DNA of 64,000 bases from Chryseobacterium formosum (GCF_026460885.1 NZ_JAOVZW010000023.1:1-64000); one strand, 5' to 3'; numbered from the stretch's first letter, positions 44,931-53,953 are shown. Notes: generated from the sequence alone by a model not told the origin. Made by a program: numbers and translations.

Positions 44931-46685
44931 ATGTTTCGATCGCACACAAACGGAGAATTATCTCTGAAAAATCTTAATGAAGAAGTTACACTATCAGGAT
45001 GGGTACAAACGATCCGTGATAAAGGATTTATGATTTGGATAGATTTACGAGATCGTTACGGAATTACTCAGTTGGTTTTCGACCAAGACCGTTCTACAGC
45101 GGAATTGATGGAAAATGCAAAAAAATTGGGACGTGAATTCGTTATTCAGGTTACAGGACGCGTGATCGAAAGAGTCAGCAAAAACCCCAATATTCCAACT
45201 GGGGAAATTGAAATTTTAGTTGAAAAATTAGAAGTTCTTAATGAATCTCAACTTCCGCCTTTCACGATTGAAGATGAAACAGACGGAGGTGAAGAATTAA
45301 GAATGAAATACCGTTATCTGGATATCAGAAGAGCTCCGGTAAGAGATAAATTGATCTTCCGTCACAAAATGGCGCAGAAAGTGAGAAATTATCTTTCAGA
45401 CGAAGGATTTATCGAGGTTGAAACTCCGGTTTTAATCAAATCTACTCCAGAAGGAGCGAGAGATTTCGTTGTACCGAGCAGAATGAATCCGGGACAATTC
45501 TATGCATTGCCACAATCTCCACAGACTTTCAAACAATTGTTGATGGTGGGTGGAATGGATAAATATTTCCAAATCGTGAAATGTTTCCGTGATGAAGATT
45601 TAAGAGCAGACAGACAGCCGGAATTCACACAAATCGATTGTGAAATGGCTTTCGTAGAGCAGGAAGATGTGATGAATGTTTTTGAAGGAATGACGAAAAC
45701 TTTGATCAAAGATATTACAGGTCAGGAATTCGGAGCGTTCCCAAGAATGACTTTCGCCGATGCGATGCAGAAATACGGAAACGATAAACCGGATATCCGT
45801 TTCGGAATGGAATTCGTTGAGTTGAATGAATTAGTTAAAGGAAAAGATTTCAAAATATTTGATGACGCTGAATTGGTTGTCGGAATCAATGTTGAAGGAT
45901 GTGCAGATTATACAAGAAAGCAAATCGACGAGCTTGTTGATTGGGTGAAAAGACCACAGATCGGAGCATCAGGAATGGTTTGGGCTAAATTCCAGAATGA
46001 TGGAGTGAAAACTTCTTCTGTGAATAAATTTTACAACGAAGAAGATTTAGCGAAAATCATCGAGAAATTCGGAGCAAAAGAAGGCGATTTAATGTTAATT
46101 CTTTCTGGAAACGAACACAAAGTAAGAACTCAGCTTTCCGCCTTAAGAATGGAACTTGGAAACCGTTTGGGATTAAGAAAAGGCGACGTTTTCGCACCAC
46201 TTTGGGTTGTTGACTTCCCCTTATTGGAATTTGACGAAGAAAGCGGACGTTACCACGCAATGCACCACCCTTTCACTTCACCAAAACCTGAAGATATTCA
46301 CTTATTGGAAACAGATCCGGGAAAAGCAAGAGCCAACGCCTACGATATGGTCTTGAACGGAAACGAAATCGGTGGAGGTTCTATCAGAATTTTTGATAAA
46401 GATTTACAGTCAAGAATGTTTGACCTTTTAGGATTCTCAAAAGAAGAAGCAGAAGCTCAGTTCGGATTCTTAATGAATGCCTTCAAATACGGAGCACCGC
46501 CTCACGGTGGTTTAGCTTTCGGATTTGACCGTTTGGTAGCAATTCTTGACGGAAATGAAGTGATCAGAGATTATATCGCATTCCCTAAGAATAACTCAGG
46601 GCGAGATGTGATGATTGACGCTCCAGCTGCAATTGCCGAAGCACAACTCGATGAATTGGAATTACAATTGAATTTAAAAGCATAA
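44931..46685 (+). CDS. aspS: Aspartyl-tRNA synthetase
   Basis: 584 residues, the bacterial length with the GAD insertion. N-terminal OB fold (EVTLSGWVQTIRDKGFMIWIDLRDRYG), class II motif 2 (FRDEDLRADRQPEFTQIDCE), the inserted domain (~280-420), and motif 3 (GLAFGFDRLVAIL). Charges tRNA-Asp. Whether it also charges tRNA-Asn cannot be read here. Leader has an unusual heptamer array. Confidence 0.97.
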   Translation: MFRSHTNGELSLKNLNEEVTLSGWVQTIRDKGFMIWIDLRDRYGITQLVFDQDRSTAELMENAKKLGREFVIQVTGRVIERVSKNPNIPTGEIEILVEKLEVLNESQLPPFTIEDETDGGEELRMKYRYLDIRRAPVRDKLIFRHKMAQKVRNYLSDEGFIEVETPVLIKSTPEGARDFVVPSRMNPGQFYALPQSPQTFKQLLMVGGMDKYFQIVKCFRDEDLRADRQPEFTQIDCEMAFVEQEDVMNVFEGMTKTLIKDITGQEFGAFPRMTFADAMQKYGNDKPDIRFGMEFVELNELVKGKDFKIFDDAELVVGINVEGCADYTRKQIDELVDWVKRPQIGASGMVWAKFQNDGVKTSSVNKFYNEEDLAKIIEKFGAKEGDLMLILSGNEHKVRTQLSALRMELGNRLGLRKGDVFAPLWVVDFPLLEFDEESGRYHAMHHPFTSPKPEDIHLLETDPGKARANAYDMVLNGNEIGGGSIRIFDKDLQSRMFDLLGFSKEEAEAQFGFLMNAFKYGAPPHGGLAFGFDRLVAILDGNEVIRDYIAFPKNNSGRDVMIDAPAAIAEAQLDELELQLNLKA

Positions 46686-46691
46686 ATTTAG

Positions 46692-46712
46692 AGCGGAGAT
46701 TTTTTCTCCGCT
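46692..46712 (+). terminator. Terminator of aspS
   Basis: A perfect 8-bp stem AGCGGAGA/TCTCCGCT, 5-nt loop, then a T run. Confidence 0.88.
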
Positions 46713-46728
46713 TTTTTATTTTATTGAT

Positions 46729-47787
46729 ATGAAAAAATTAAATTATCTTTTTCTTCTGATAGGATTTTTCAGTTCAGCACAAAATTATATAGTTGAAAAT
46801 GAAAAATTAAAAGGCAATATAAAATCTATTGATTTGTTTATTATCGAATATAGTAATAAAGAAAAACCTGTTGAACTAAAAACTTTCGATATTACAGGAA
46901 GACCTCTCGTTTTAAAAAAATACAATGATGGATATTTCAGAAGTGAAGAACGAAACGAGTACAAACCCAATCAAATTATTACGACGCTTTGTGAACATTG
47001 TGGTGATAATTTCGACCAATATTTTTCTAAATTTTCTATTAAAGAAAATCAAAAATATCCTTATTCTGGTTATGCAACAAATGATCCCAGTGTAAGAAAT
47101 AAAACCTACAAAACCATTGATAAAAAAGGCAATATTGTTTTGGAAAAATATTATACAGAAGAAGGGTACCTGACTTCTATCGCAAAATCTACTTACAATG
47201 CTCAATCTAAACTTCTTTCAAGAGAAAGCTATGACGATGAAAATAAATTGCTTTCGAGCACTAAAAGTATTTATAACAAAAGTAATTTAATAACCGAAGA
47301 AATAAGTAAAAGTGAAAACCGACCTGTATTAAAAATGAATTATTTCTACGATGATCTGGGAAGAATAACACTTGAAAAACAAAACTATAACAATAGCCTT
47401 TACGAAACATCTTATGATTATCTTAAAGAAAAAGACACCGCAAAAATTTTAAGATATTCTGCAAGTCCACCCAAAGATAAAAAACTGTATCAAATTGAAT
47501 TAACATATCCCAAACAAAAAGGTAAAATAATAGAAAAACAAAATGTGTCTGATAATAAAGTTGGTTACAGAACAGTTTATGAATATGATGAAACCCAAAA
47601 ACTAGTTGTACAGAAATATTACGATGACAAAAATGAACTTATCAGAGAAGCGCATTATTCTTATGATAAAAATAGTAACTGGAGTGAAATCAATATTTCA
47701 GAAACTATAAATTTAATTTATAATAACGATTCTCCTAAAAAAGAGATTCAAAAAAAGAAATACATCCGAAAGATTGAATATTTTTGA
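46729..47787 (+). CDS. Exported protein with YD-like repeats
   Basis: 352 residues. Signal peptide (YLFLLIGFFSSAQ). The body holds repeated Tyr/Asp motifs of YD/Rhs type but loose (IDKKGNIVLEKYYTEEGYL; YFYDDLGRITLEKQNYN; YEYDETQKLVVQKYYDDKNELIREAHYSYDKNSNW). Likely beta-solenoid-like and carbohydrate- or surface-associated; no toxin domain or T9SS sorting domain. Function unknown. Follows aspS by 43 nt beyond the terminator. Confidence 0.75.
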   Translation: MKKLNYLFLLIGFFSSAQNYIVENEKLKGNIKSIDLFIIEYSNKEKPVELKTFDITGRPLVLKKYNDGYFRSEERNEYKPNQIITTLCEHCGDNFDQYFSKFSIKENQKYPYSGYATNDPSVRNKTYKTIDKKGNIVLEKYYTEEGYLTSIAKSTYNAQSKLLSRESYDDENKLLSSTKSIYNKSNLITEEISKSENRPVLKMNYFYDDLGRITLEKQNYNNSLYETSYDYLKEKDTAKILRYSASPPKDKKLYQIELTYPKQKGKIIEKQNVSDNKVGYRTVYEYDETQKLVVQKYYDDKNELIREAHYSYDKNSNWSEINISETINLIYNNDSPKKEIQKKKYIRKIEYF

Positions 47788-47841
47788 TTTTAAGGCAATT
47801 TTATCTTTTCAGTACGACAAGCAACAATCTATCTTGAAAAC

Positions 47842-47870
47842 AAAAACCGGAGAATATTTCTCCGGTTTTT
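47842..47870. terminator. Bidirectional terminator between converging genes
   Basis: AAAAACCGGAGAA (47842-47854) pairs with TTCTCCGGTTTTT (47858-47870), 3-nt loop, T-rich on both strands' outlets. Confidence 0.85.
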
Positions 47871-47892
47871 TTAACTCTTATATAAAATTACT

Positions 47893-48666
47893 TTACAAAT
47901 ACCCATTCTGTACCAACCAAGCTGTAATTCTTTTTAGAGTAAGAGCATTCGGATCTACAGCAGATGAAAGAAATTTCACTTTATCCTTTTGAGGAATAGA
48001 AACCACTTTTCTCACATTATCTTTAGCGCTAAACAGTTCAAAATTCTGAGCATTATTACCACCTGCAAAATTTACTTTAGCAACCAGAATTCCTCCCGGA
48101 ATAAAAAATTCATAAAAATCTTGTCCGTTTCTATTTCCTGTAGGATTAAAAAATCCAATTTGTTCTCCACCTTGTTCAATAGCTTTTGATTCTTTTAACT
48201 CAATTGGCCAACTTTTGTTACGAGAAACCAATGTATAATTTACTGCAGTTCTCGGTGATACACCTTTTGATGCGATAAGTTCGGTAATTTTCGCTTCATT
48301 CAAGATATTTCCTTCAACAACGCCTCCTTTACCAATAAGATTTACAAAACCTTTTTCCATACCTAATGTTGATAATTTGAAAATCCCCACTTGATTGGTT
48401 GGCAGAAAGGTAAAGCGATAATACATTGTTGTATTGTCATTTTTATCGCCTTCAAACTCAGTACTCAAAACTGCAATGACCAACTTTTTGCCTTCCATTG
48501 AGTAAAGGTTAAAATTTTTCGTCAAGCCCAGATTTTGTTTCTGTACTTCTACTTTTCCTATTTTCTGACCATCAACGGTAATAATATTATTCTTGTAATC
48601 AACCTTTTGCGCTAAAAGAAAAATATTTATTCCAAGTACGCATAAAAATGTAAAAATTGTTTTCAT
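47893..48666 (-). CDS. Exported hypothetical protein
   Basis: 257 residues. Signal peptide (TIFTFLCVLGINIFLLAQ). Beta-rich body starting VDYKNNIITVDGQKIGKVEVQK; no domain recognised. C-terminus ends LKRITAWLVQNGYL. No T9SS domain. Convergent with the preceding gene, divergent from ku. Confidence 0.78.
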   Translation of the reverse strand: MKTIFTFLCVLGINIFLLAQKVDYKNNIITVDGQKIGKVEVQKQNLGLTKNFNLYSMEGKKLVIAVLSTEFEGDKNDNTTMYYRFTFLPTNQVGIFKLSTLGMEKGFVNLIGKGGVVEGNILNEAKITELIASKGVSPRTAVNYTLVSRNKSWPIELKESKAIEQGGEQIGFFNPTGNRNGQDFYEFFIPGGILVAKVNFAGGNNAQNFELFSAKDNVRKVVSIPQKDKVKFLSSAVDPNALTLKRITAWLVQNGYL

Positions 48667-48750
48667 CTAAAAATTATTTAATTGTGCTCAAATTACAAAT
48701 AATTTTCCACGGCACAATCATTGTAAGTTTTATCTAAAAAAACAGACAAA

Positions 48751-49536
48751 ATGAAAGCAATTTGGAACGGCGCCATTGGCTTTGGATTAGTCAATATTCC
48801 TGTAAAAATCTATTCTGCAACAGAAACAAGCAAGCTCGATTTGGATATGCTTGATAAATCTGATTTTTCTAATATTAAATTTAAAAGAGTTAACGAAAAA
48901 ACAGGTAAAGAAGTAAAATGGGCAAATATTGTAAAAGGCTTTCTCATAGATGACAAATATGTTGTTTTAGATGAAGATGATTACGCTGCAGCAAGTCCGG
49001 AAAAATCTAAAATTCTGTCTATTGAACATTTCGTAAAAGAAGCTGAAGTAGATTCTGTTTATTTTGAAACTCCTTATTTTCTTGAACCACAAAAGAATGG
49101 CGAAAATGCCTACAGACTTTTAATCAAAGCTTTACAACAGACAAAAATGGTTGGAATTGGAACTTTTATACTTAGAGACAGTGAAGCCATAGGAATGATT
49201 CGACCTTATAATGATGATATTCTGGTTTTAAACCGCCTGAGATTTGATCAGGAAATCAGGGATTACAAGACTTTGAAAATTCCAGCTAAAAAAGCGCCTA
49301 AACCAGCTGAATTGAAGATGGCAAAAAATCTTATTCAGCAACTTTCAGAACCGTTTGATCCAAAATTTTATAAAAACGATTATTCTGCAGAACTTTTGAA
49401 AATTATCAAGAAAAAAGCGAAAGGAAAATCTGTTAAAGTGAAAAAATCTGAACCTGCAAAACAGGGCAAAGTGATTGATCTGATGGCGCAGCTGAAAGCC
49501 AGCTTACAAACTCCAAAATCTAAAAACGCTTCCTGA
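48751..49536 (+). CDS. ku: DNA end-binding protein Ku
   Basis: 261 residues. Bacterial Ku homodimer that encircles double-strand ends in non-homologous end joining and recruits LigD. N-terminal MKAIWNGAIGFGLVNIPVKIYSATE is the family signature; central RLLIKALQQTKMVGIGTF and IRPYNDDILVLNRLRF. The C-terminal tail is Lys-rich (KIIKKKAKGKSVKVKKSEPAK), the part thought to contact LigD and DNA. Followed by ligD after 2 nt. Confidence 0.95.
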   Translation: MKAIWNGAIGFGLVNIPVKIYSATETSKLDLDMLDKSDFSNIKFKRVNEKTGKEVKWANIVKGFLIDDKYVVLDEDDYAAASPEKSKILSIEHFVKEAEVDSVYFETPYFLEPQKNGENAYRLLIKALQQTKMVGIGTFILRDSEAIGMIRPYNDDILVLNRLRFDQEIRDYKTLKIPAKKAPKPAELKMAKNLIQQLSEPFDPKFYKNDYSAELLKIIKKKAKGKSVKVKKSEPAKQGKVIDLMAQLKASLQTPKSKNAS

Positions 49537-49538
49537 TC

Positions 49539-50141
49539 ATGGCTCTGAAAGATTACAACGACAAAAGGAAATTCGATAAAACATCCGAACCCAAAGGAAA
49601 AATAAAAAAAAGCGATGACAAACTCATTTTTGTGATCCAAAGACATGCTGCGTCAAGGCTTCACTACGATTTCCGTCTGGAGATGGAAGGTGTTCTGAAA
49701 AGCTGGGCTGTTCCGAAAGGACCATCACTGAATCCTGAAGACAAACGTCTTGCGATGATGGTGGAAGATCACCCCTACGATTATAAAGATTTTGAAGGAA
49801 ATATTCCTGAAGGAAATTATGGAGCAGGACAAGTTGAGGTTTGGGATAGTGGAACTTATGAGCCTTTAGACGACACGTCTAGACTTTCTGATGAAAAAGA
49901 ATTATTGAAAGAATTAAAAACCGGTTCTTTAAAATTTATTCTCCACGGAAAAAAATTGAAAGGTGAATTTGCTTTAGTTAAAATGAAAAATGCCGAAAAT
50001 AATGCCTGGCTTCTCATCAAACACAAAGATAAATTTGCGACTGAAAAATATGATGCTGAAGAAAATACTGCAAAAAACTCTCAGGTTACAAAATTTTTAG
50101 AGGAAAAAAAAAGCCTAAAAAGCAGCAAAAAAAAGTCATAA
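49539..50141 (+). CDS. ligD: DNA ligase D, 3'-phosphoesterase part (5' portion of a frame-split ligD)
   Basis: 200 residues in this frame. The phosphoesterase domain of LigD: FVIQRHAASRLHYDFRLEMEGVLKSWAVPKGPS with the metal-binding His and Asp, VEDHPYDYKDFEGNIPEGNYGAGQVEVWDSGTYE, and GEFALVKMK. It trims 3' ends. The frame stops at 50139 after a Lys-rich tail, and the following ligase-polymerase part continues in the -1 frame. Begins 2 nt after ku. Confidence 0.9.
   Translation: MALKDYNDKRKFDKTSEPKGKIKKSDDKLIFVIQRHAASRLHYDFRLEMEGVLKSWAVPKGPSLNPEDKRLAMMVEDHPYDYKDFEGNIPEGNYGAGQVEVWDSGTYEPLDDTSRLSDEKELLKELKTGSLKFILHGKKLKGEFALVKMKNAENNAWLLIKHKDKFATEKYDAEENTAKNSQVTKFLEEKKSLKSSKKKS
50104..50135 (+). 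promoter_or_regulatory. Two poly-A tracts with phased -1 slippery heptamers within ligD
   Basis: A9 (50104-50112) and A8 (50127-50134). In the upstream reading frame both contain a correctly phased slippery heptamer: A AAA AAA at 50105-50111 and A AAA AAG at 50129-50135. A -1 slip at either one joins the phosphoesterase frame to the ligase frame. A weak hairpin (CTGAAA 50145-50150, TTTCAG 50162-50167) begins 9 nt after the second heptamer. Confidence 0.55.
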
Positions 50142-50218
50142 CTTCTGAAACCAAACCAAAATTTCAGCGATTTAATTCTTTAGTCGACGAGAAAAAATTA
50201 GAAAATTTCATTAAGCCA

Positions 50219-52075
50219 ATGCTTGCAAAACCTTTTGAAAAAGCATTTGATGATGAAGACTGGATTTTTGAAATAAAGTGGGATGGTTATCGTGCTATTG
50301 CCGATCTCAGTGAAAAACAGCCATTATTCTACTCCCGAAATGGGATTTCTTTCGTATCTAAGTTTGACAAAATTGCTGACGATTTAGAAAATCAGAAACA
50401 TAAAATGATTCTCGACGGAGAAATTGTAGCCTACGATGAAAACGGAAAACCAAGTTTTCAACTCTTACAACAAATTGGCGACAACCCTGATTTAGCTCTT
50501 ACCTATCAGGTTTTTGATTTGCTTTGGCTGAATGGTCATTCTACAGAAGAACTGCCTTTAATTCAGCGAAAAGAATTGCTTAAAGACGCTTTAGTTGAAA
50601 CTAATCTCATAAAATATTGCGATCATATTAAAGAAACAGGAATTGATTTTTTTGAACAAATGAAAAAAATGGAACTTGAAGGAATGATTGCAAAAAAATC
50701 TGACAGCGTTTATAACGAAAACAGCAGAAGTTCAGATTGGCTCAAAATAAAATTTACGAATACAGAGGAAGCAATTATCTGCGGGTTTACGGAACCACGC
50801 GGAACAAGAGAAGGTTTTGGAGCTTTAATTTTAGGGAAATATATTGACGGAAAACTAATTTATGCCGGTCATACAGGTACGGGTTTTAACAAAGAATTGA
50901 TTAATGAAATTCATAACAAACTAAAAAAAATAGTCAGTAAGACTTCTCCGTTTGAAAATGTTCCTAAAACAAATATGCCCGTAACATGGACAAAACCCGA
51001 GTTGGTTTGTGAAATTAAATTCTCAGAAATAACGAAAGACGGTATTTTCAGACATCCTGTATTTGTGGTAATTCGGGAAGATAAAAATCCTGAAGATCTT
51101 AATCAAAAAACTAAAGAAATGAAAGCTAAAACGTCAACTAAAAAAGCAGAAACGTCCGACAAAGACAAAGAAATTACTCTGAATAAACAAAAAGTAAAAC
51201 TTACGAATCAAGATAAAATTTACTTTCCGAAAGATGGAATTACAAAAGGAGACGTAATAGAATATTATCAATCTGTTTCAAAATATATTTTGCCTCATTT
51301 AAAGAATCGTGCGCTTTCTTTAAACCGTTTTCCAAATGGCATTGAAGAACTTGGATTTTATCAGAAAGACGCAGGCGACAGCGTACCAGATTGGATTAAA
51401 ACAACAAAGGTTTACTCAGAATCTACCGACAAAAACATCGATTATATTTACTGTAACGACAAAGCGACTTTAGCGTATCTGAATAATTTAGGTTGTATTG
51501 ACCTTAATCCATGGAATTCTTCTCTACCCGATTTAGAAAATCCCGATTTTTTGGTTTTAGACCTTGATCCGTCGAAAAAAAACACATTTGACGATGTAAT
51601 TGAAACTGCTCTGCAAGTGAATGAAGTTTTAAAATCAATAAAAATTAAAGGCTATTGCAAAACTTCAGGAAGTACGGGAATTCATATTTACATTCCGATG
51701 GGTGGAAAATATGACTTTGATCAAGTAAAAGATTTTGCACATATTCTGATGAAGCAAGTGAACCAAAAATTACCAAAATTGACCACGCTAGAAAGAAGTT
51801 TGAAAAAACGTGATGATAAAAAAATCTACCTCGATTATCTTCAAAACCGTTCCGGACAGACTTTAGCAAGCGTTTACAGCATTCGTCCAAAGGAAGGAGC
51901 ATCTGTTTCAATGCCTTTAGAATGGGAAGAATTGAAAAAAGGATTGAAACCCACGGATTTTAATATTCATAATGCTTTGGAAAGAGTTAAAGGAAAAGGA
52001 GATTTGTTTAAACCTGTTTTAGGAAAGGGAATTGATATGATGAAAGCGTTGGAATTGTTGCAGGATGTTGAGTAA
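50219..52075 (+). CDS. ligD: DNA ligase D, ligase and polymerase parts (3' portion of a frame-split ligD)
   Basis: 618 residues from the first ATG, but the frame stays open upstream across the tracts from 50102 (GKKKPKKQQKKVITSETKPK, then FQRFNSLV), so this is the continuation of the upstream frame. ATP-dependent ligase domain: catalytic Lys in FEIKWDGYRA, ILDGEIVAY, LEGMIAKKS, DWLKIKF. Linker, then primase-polymerase domain: YFPKDGITKGDVIEYY, LVLDLDPSKK (metal-binding DxD) and TSGSTGIHIYIP. With the first part it would give about 845 residues, the usual flavobacterial LigD. Confidence 0.9.
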   Translation: MLAKPFEKAFDDEDWIFEIKWDGYRAIADLSEKQPLFYSRNGISFVSKFDKIADDLENQKHKMILDGEIVAYDENGKPSFQLLQQIGDNPDLALTYQVFDLLWLNGHSTEELPLIQRKELLKDALVETNLIKYCDHIKETGIDFFEQMKKMELEGMIAKKSDSVYNENSRSSDWLKIKFTNTEEAIICGFTEPRGTREGFGALILGKYIDGKLIYAGHTGTGFNKELINEIHNKLKKIVSKTSPFENVPKTNMPVTWTKPELVCEIKFSEITKDGIFRHPVFVVIREDKNPEDLNQKTKEMKAKTSTKKAETSDKDKEITLNKQKVKLTNQDKIYFPKDGITKGDVIEYYQSVSKYILPHLKNRALSLNRFPNGIEELGFYQKDAGDSVPDWIKTTKVYSESTDKNIDYIYCNDKATLAYLNNLGCIDLNPWNSSLPDLENPDFLVLDLDPSKKNTFDDVIETALQVNEVLKSIKIKGYCKTSGSTGIHIYIPMGGKYDFDQVKDFAHILMKQVNQKLPKLTTLERSLKKRDDKKIYLDYLQNRSGQTLASVYSIRPKEGASVSMPLEWEELKKGLKPTDFNIHNALERVKGKGDLFKPVLGKGIDMMKALELLQDVE

Positions 52076-52098
52076 ATCAATATTTTTACAAAAACTAA

Positions 52099-52638
52099 AT
52101 GCATATGGAAAGTTCTTTACAGGTATTTATCAATTTTGATGAAAAAATCACAAAAACGCAACTCGAGAAATACTATTTCTACACTTGGAAAAAGAAATTA
52201 CCAACCTTACTAAAGAATTTTTTCTTTATCGTTTTATTTTTAAGCATTGTTGATAGTATTTTCAAAAGCGATAGAAGTAGAATTGATTTTTTAAAGTTTC
52301 TCGGGATCTTCCTAGTCATTTTCAGCGTTCTCTATCTATTTATTTTCCTGTTAAATAAAGCAAACCACATTTCTAAATTAAACAAACACATAGCTGAAAT
52401 TAAGGGATTCAACCCTGTTTCAGAACTATACTTTGATGAAAATTCTTTTTACATCAAAAGTGAGCAATATGATATCAGAAGTATTTGGAAATATGTTTCA
52501 TACGAGGTTTCTGGAAAAACAGTTTATATTACTGTTCAAATGGGAACAACTTTCACGTATATTGTAACCGAGGAAGAGACTAATCAATATAAAAATATAA
52601 TCGATTTTTTGAAGAAAAAATCTAATCAAAAAAAGTAA
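52099..52638 (+). CDS. YcxB-like membrane protein
   Basis: 179 residues, two adjacent membrane helices (LKNFFFIVLFLSIVDSIF and FLKFLGIFLVIFSVLYLFIFLL). A C-terminal soluble domain (ELYFDENSFYIKSEQYDIRSIWKYVSYEV) of the YcxB-like type. Function unknown. The start may be 52099 or the second Met at 52105. Its stop codon directly abuts the stop of the converging SDR gene. Confidence 0.72.
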   Translation: MHMESSLQVFINFDEKITKTQLEKYYFYTWKKKLPTLLKNFFFIVLFLSIVDSIFKSDRSRIDFLKFLGIFLVIFSVLYLFIFLLNKANHISKLNKHIAEIKGFNPVSELYFDENSFYIKSEQYDIRSIWKYVSYEVSGKTVYITVQMGTTFTYIVTEEETNQYKNIIDFLKKKSNQKK

Positions 52639-53364
52639 TTACGGTAACTTCGCCACCAAACCCTCCGGCAAAACTTTCAAAATTAAATAAATGAGTTTCC
52701 ATTTAAAATTCGGAACAATTGTAAAAGAATTTCCGGCATTGACGATATGTTTTGCAACGTAATCCGGTTCCATAATTAAAGATTCATTTAATTCTAAACC
52801 TTCATTAATCTTCGTGCGGATATAACCTATAACCAAAGCATTGACTTTAATATTTCTTGAAGCTAATTCCTGTCTTAAACCAGCTAAATATGTTGTAAAA
52901 GCTGCTTTTGTACTTCCATACACGAAATTACTTTTCCTTCCACGAACTCCAGAAAGAGACGATAATCCGATAATTCTTTCTAAATTTTTATTGTTTTTAT
53001 CCGTCGCAATAATATTCAGAATAGAAACCGCTCCAATATAGTTTACCAACATCATTTGCTGAGTACCTTTAAAATCATTCAACGCCTTTTCATTATCTAC
53101 TAAAAATCCTGCAGCGTAAACAACAATATGAGGTTTTATAGGAAGTTTGTCATAAAATTTCTTATGAGAATCAAAATCAACCGAATCAAAAGATAAAACC
53201 TTCACTTTTGAACCGAAATTATTTTCCTGCACAAATTCATCCAAAGACTTTGTATTTCTGGAGGCAGCAGTTACCGAAAATCCTTTTTCAATATATTGTT
53301 TGATGGCTTGTTTGGCAACATCAGAGTTTGCGCCTAGAATGAGAACGGTTTTGTTTTGATTCAT
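52639..53364 (-). CDS. SDR-family NAD(P)-dependent oxidoreductase
   Basis: 241 residues from MNQNKTVLILGANSDVAKQ. Rossmann nucleotide-binding motif LILGANSDVAKQ, catalytic YGSTKAAFTTY (YxxxK), Ser in GLSSLSGVRGRKSNF, and a C-terminal membrane-associating helix (KLIYLILKVLPEGLVAKLP). The layout resembles short-chain dehydrogenases of envelope or lipid metabolism; substrate unknown. The upstream frame start at 53397 is disfavoured because a promoter box lies at 53369-53376, which would leave almost no leader. Confidence 0.85.
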   Translation of the reverse strand: MNQNKTVLILGANSDVAKQAIKQYIEKGFSVTAASRNTKSLDEFVQENNFGSKVKVLSFDSVDFDSHKKFYDKLPIKPHIVVYAAGFLVDNEKALNDFKGTQQMMLVNYIGAVSILNIIATDKNNKNLERIIGLSSLSGVRGRKSNFVYGSTKAAFTTYLAGLRQELASRNIKVNALVIGYIRTKINEGLELNESLIMEPDYVAKHIVNAGNSFTIVPNFKWKLIYLILKVLPEGLVAKLP

Positions 53365-53368
53365 TGGG

Positions 53369-53376
53369 CAAAGATA
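53369..53376 (-). promoter_or_regulatory. -7 box (TATCTTTG) of the SDR gene
   Basis: A minus-strand TAnnTTTG match ending only 4 nt before the ATG at 53364, which suggests a leaderless or near-leaderless transcript. Confidence 0.5.
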
Positions 53377-53385
53377 TTTCTTAAA

Positions 53386-53403
53386 CACGAATTTCACGAA
53401 TCT
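53386..53403. repeat. Two 9-nt tandem units (CACGAATTT, CACGAATCT)
   Basis: Directly upstream of the SDR promoter box, covering its -33 region. Similar 9-nt periodicity is seen at 12521-12547. Confidence 0.5.
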
Positions 53404-53482
53404 TTCTCACTAATAACACAAAATTGATTATGCTTTTTTATTTTCATAATGATTATAAATTTATAGCTGAAATAAAAAAGAA

Positions 53483-53513
53483 TCGGCGCGGGGTCCGTTG
53501 TTGACCCCGCCGA
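53483..53513 (-). terminator. GC-rich terminator hairpin of the nusB-DUF1573-yajC operon
   Basis: TCGGCGCGGGGTC (53483-53495) pairs with GACCCCGCCGA (53503-53513) with one bulge; on the minus strand it is followed by TTCTTTTTT. Markedly GC-rich for this genome. Confidence 0.7.
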
Positions 53514-53571
53514 AAAACAAAAATATTAAAAAAAAAATAGGGGGGGGTTTTACTTTTGGACACCGCGCCGA
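53483..53571. repeat. Near-perfect inverted repeat with G8 run after yajC
   Basis: TCGGCGCGGGGTCC (53483-53496) and GGACACCGCGCCGA (53558-53571) are inverted copies with one mismatch, enclosing the terminator hairpin, a long A tract and eight consecutive G residues (53540-53547). Confidence 0.75.
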
Positions 53572-53596
53572 AACACAATATTATTAAAACTAAAAA

Positions 53597-53953
53597 TTAT
53601 TTCTTTTCAGTTTCTGTAACTTCTTTTTTGTCAGCTGTAGCTTTGTCACCAAATCTAGTTGCTGTAAATTCTCTTGAAATTGCAGCTTTCTCAAATTTCA
53701 ATTTCCCTGAAAGTGTTTCAATAACAATTCCATCCTCCTGAATTTGGGCAATTCTTCCGTGAAGACCAGAAGTAAGCACTACTCTGCTTCCCACTTTTAG
53801 ATCTTCCTGGAATTTTTTCTCCTGCTTCTGCTTTCTCATTTGCGGTCTGATCATCAGGAAATAAAACCCGACAACCATCACTCCCATCATTAATGGCATC
53901 ATGTAAGGATTATTGCCTTGAGCTGTTGTAGCTTGTAAAAATAATGTTAACAT
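53597..53953 (-). CDS. yajC: Preprotein translocase subunit YajC
   Basis: 118 residues. N-terminal membrane helix (YMMPLMMGVMVVGFYFLMIRPQMRKQKQEKKF), the family signature, then a small basic domain (DLKVGSRVVLTSGLHGRIAQIQ). Accessory to SecDF in protein export. Last gene of the nusB-DUF1573-yajC operon (10 nt after DUF1573), a conserved order in Bacteroidota. Confidence 0.95.
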   Translation of the reverse strand: MLTLFLQATTAQGNNPYMMPLMMGVMVVGFYFLMIRPQMRKQKQEKKFQEDLKVGSRVVLTSGLHGRIAQIQEDGIVIETLSGKLKFEKAAISREFTATRFGDKATADKKEVTETEKK

